NCBI GenBank assembly: GCA_019240405.1 | Contig: JAFAYL010000035.1 | Span: 41,485-105,484, forward strand | Source: Acidobacteriaceae bacterium | Lineage (GTDB): Bacteria; Acidobacteriota; Terriglobia; Bryobacterales; Bryobacteraceae | Reading direction: 5' to 3' | DNA length: 64,000 nt | In this document: positions 62,453 to 64,000 of the stretch, in pieces | Layout of the letters: the number at the start of each line of letters is the position of its first letter | Numbering within the stretch: position 1 is the stretch's first letter | The notes under the pieces: model-generated | Database searches by the model: none | What the model was told of the DNA's origin: nothing | What the model saw: only the letters and a program-made list of their open reading frames with translations | Made by a program: the position numbers and the translations under genes

Positions 62453-63003
62453 TGCAGCGCGCCGGCTACGTCTTGGTCGGCGGAGCGAGCTCACGTATGG
62501 GCTGCGATAAAGCGTTGCTACCGTACAGATCGAGCACGCTAGTTGAGCACATCGCTGGGACGGTTCGCAGCGTCGCCGGTTCCGTCACGCTCATCGGTCC
62601 ACCCGAACGGTATGGCACGCTCAGCCTTCCGATCATCTCCGATCGCGAGACAGGCTATGGGCCGTTGGGAGGCATCATTACTGCACTCGCCCAGAGCGCA
62701 GCGGAAGCAAACCTGATTGTGGCGTGCGATATGCCGAACGTTGATGCAGAGGTGTTGGCAGAGCTCTTCGAAGCTGCGGAAGCGAGCCCAGCGCTTTGGG
62801 AGTGCGTTGCGCCGCGCTCAACATCAGGACTGGAGCCTTTGTGCGCTGTTTACCATCGCCGCGCATTGCCTAAGCTGATGCAGGCGATTGAAGCTCATGA
62901 GCTGAAGCTGCGGTCAATACTGGAAAAACTCACGGTTCTGGAGGTTGAAGGCATGGCTCAGGACCAGTTTCGGAATTTAAACAGCCCTGAAGATTTCAGA
63001 TGA
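62452..63003 (+). CDS. mobA: Molybdenum cofactor guanylyltransferase MobA
   Basis: A 183-residue nucleotidyltransferase. The N-terminal GTP-binding motif LVGGASSRMGCDKALL, the DRETGYGPLGGI segment and VACDMPN are characteristic. It attaches GMP to molybdopterin to form the bis-MGD cofactor used by formate dehydrogenase and related enzymes. ATG 62452 overlaps the previous stop; the frame is open upstream but not conserved there. The last 27 bases overlap the convergent nrfD-like gene. Confidence 0.94.
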   Translation: MQRAGYVLVGGASSRMGCDKALLPYRSSTLVEHIAGTVRSVAGSVTLIGPPERYGTLSLPIISDRETGYGPLGGIITALAQSAAEANLIVACDMPNVDAEVLAELFEAAEASPALWECVAPRSTSGLEPLCAVYHRRALPKLMQAIEAHELKLRSILEKLTVLEVEGMAQDQFRNLNSPEDFR

Positions 63004-64000
63004 CGAAGTAGGATTTAACTCGCCAGCGTGTAACGCCGGTATGCGCCGCTGCTGTTGAAATGTGGCATGCGGATCGCGCGCTGAGCGCTTGCCAGCCAGG
63101 AAATAAGCGAAACGCATGCAGATTCCGGCGGCCGTGCCCAGTAGTCCAGCCGCAATGCGCTTTTTGCGCGAATGGCCGGGCGCAATCGAGACCACCGCAC
63201 TGGCTACGGTGAGCGCCTTTGCACTCTGCCAGAGAAAACCCGTCAGCCCGTCATGCAGCGGCTTTGCGACATGTTCGATTTGCGAGGCCTCTTTTTCGAT
63301 TTGCTTCGCTGCCAGAATTTCGCCGCATTCTCCAATAAGACCGAAGACCTGGATCGCACGCGCTTCTTTAGCATTCAACGGCAGCAGCTCCAGGAAAGAG
63401 CAGGCCGCCGATGTGCCGGAGCATAGTGCCAAGACCGACCACCACCGGTTCTTCCACAATGGCACCGCCGTTTGGACAAGCAGGACACCGGTGTAGGAAG
63501 CCAGGGGCAATCCGAGTAATCCAGCCAAAATTCCGAACGCACCTGCTAGCGGACGAAAGATTCGCGGGCCATATGACAGCACAGCCGCGCCGCTCGCAGC
63601 AGCCGAGAAAGTGCTCAGGACCCAACTGCCGATGCTCATGGGCGAAGTCAATTTGAAGACTCGGAGCATGTTCAAGAAGCGCTCGGCGCGGCCGAGGTCC
63701 GCAATCAACAGAACCGTACTTAGCCCGGCTCCAATCGTTGCGATCCAGCGCGTTTTCGTAACCAGGCTGCGCATGTCGCGACCGCCGAACATTTGTACCG
63801 CAGCGCCGAGCAGAGCTGACATACCGGCCAAACCGCCAACATAGAAATAGACTGCGATCCACCACACCCATACGGGCTGCTTCAGCACCGGAATGCCGTA
63901 ATAGCTGGGCGATTCACTTGATTGCCGGCCAGGTACATTTGGGAAAGCCTGCGATTGAAGACCGAGATCATGACGGCTGGCTAAGGCTTTCTGTCCAGAT
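62977..64000 (-). CDS. NrfD/PsrC-type membrane quinone-oxidoreductase subunit, 5' end beyond window
   Basis: At least 341 residues with about eight or nine helices of the NrfD/polysulfide reductase membrane-subunit fold. The frame does not begin at GTG 63888: it is open to base 64000, and the extra residues include YYGIPVLKQPVW, which belongs to the conserved N-terminal region of this family, so the true start lies outside. NrfD-type subunits exchange electrons with quinones for a peripheral iron-sulfur and molybdenum module; its genes should lie just to the right, transcribed towards this one. Confidence 0.88.
   Translation of the reverse strand, partial: SGQKALASRHDLGLQSQAFPNVPGRQSSESPSYYGIPVLKQPVWVWWIAVYFYVGGLAGMSALLGAAVQMFGGRDMRSLVTKTRWIATIGAGLSTVLLIADLGRAERFLNMLRVFKLTSPMSIGSWVLSTFSAAASGAAVLSYGPRIFRPLAGAFGILAGLLGLPLASYTGVLLVQTAVPLWKNRWWSVLALCSGTSAACSFLELLPLNAKEARAIQVFGLIGECGEILAAKQIEKEASQIEHVAKPLHDGLTGFLWQSAKALTVASAVVSIAPGHSRKKRIAAGLLGTAAGICMRFAYFLAGKRSARDPHATFQQQRRIPALHAGELNPTSSSEIFRAV

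Noticed and set aside
1..64000. CRISPR arrays, insertion sequences, rRNA genes, prophage
   Set aside because: No regularly spaced repeats, transposase motifs, rRNA sequence or phage structural genes were seen; the only long repeats are the 248-bp pair.

Overview
The window is a dense chromosomal segment that most resembles an Acidobacteriota genome of the Solibacter/Bryobacter kind. This assignment is an inference from gene content: two very large MacB/FtsX-type permeases of the acidobacterial 'ADOP' kind, one with a PadR regulator; a TonB-dependent receptor with an N-terminal carboxypeptidase-regulatory-like domain; a 1071-residue secreted BNR/sortilin-like repeat protein; a protein with the STGPKTPEGKA motif common in acidobacteria; and many secreted glycosidases and peptidases. 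I see no phage, insertion sequence, CRISPR array or rRNA. The only RNA gene recognised with confidence is a selenocysteine tRNA.

Layout. 1-7.5 kb: a truncated secreted protein, a mono-haem cytochrome c, an M48 protease, a class V aminotransferase, a Cys/His-rich small protein ahead of a TonB receptor, and two unknown secreted proteins. 7.5-12.4 kb: GH78 rhamnosidase, DinB protein, then rplU-rpmA-obgE, with selC (tRNA-Sec) starting inside the obgE stop region. 12.6-15.3 kb: a large Ntn-hydrolase-like secreted protein. 15.5-22.9 kb: a seven-gene one-strand operon joining PspA, a complete NitT/TauT-like ABC transporter whose binding protein is fused to a peptidoglycan-binding OmpA domain, a membrane coiled-coil protein, and a two-module AAA+ ATPase. 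This is the best candidate here for a poorly described system. 23-32.7 kb: PiT phosphate transporter, GH27 galactosidase, ArsB/NhaD-type transporter, xseB-ispA-tlyA-nadK, a dicarboxylate symporter and a YmdB-type phosphodiesterase. 32.7-33.6 kb: a 0.9-kb gene-poor stretch full of inverted repeats.

33.6-47.8 kb: an operon for S-adenosylmethionine hydrolysis, methionine resynthesis and t6A synthesis (SAM hydrolase, homocysteine methyltransferase/MTHFR, Sua5); opposite it cysteine desulfurase-mnmA and an LpxL-like acyltransferase; then a sedolisin peptidase with a second prodomain at its C-terminus, a GNAT protein, phosphomannomutase, a macro-domain protein and an alanine-glyoxylate-type aminotransferase. 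47.9-57.6 kb: two ADOP permeases separated by a 3.8-kb polysaccharide islet (polymerase fragment, DegT aminotransferase, methyltransferase, frameshifted epimerase). The islet is bounded by 248-bp direct repeats carrying the start of padR, so it looks like a secondary insertion.

57.7-64 kb: a small ferredoxin, the BNR-repeat protein, then fdhD, a small unknown gene and mobA, converging on an NrfD-type membrane subunit that runs off the right edge. The tRNA-Sec, FdhD, MobA and NrfD together suggest that a molybdenum/selenocysteine formate dehydrogenase lies just beyond the window. Several genes appear to use rare start codons (ATC twice, CTG once).
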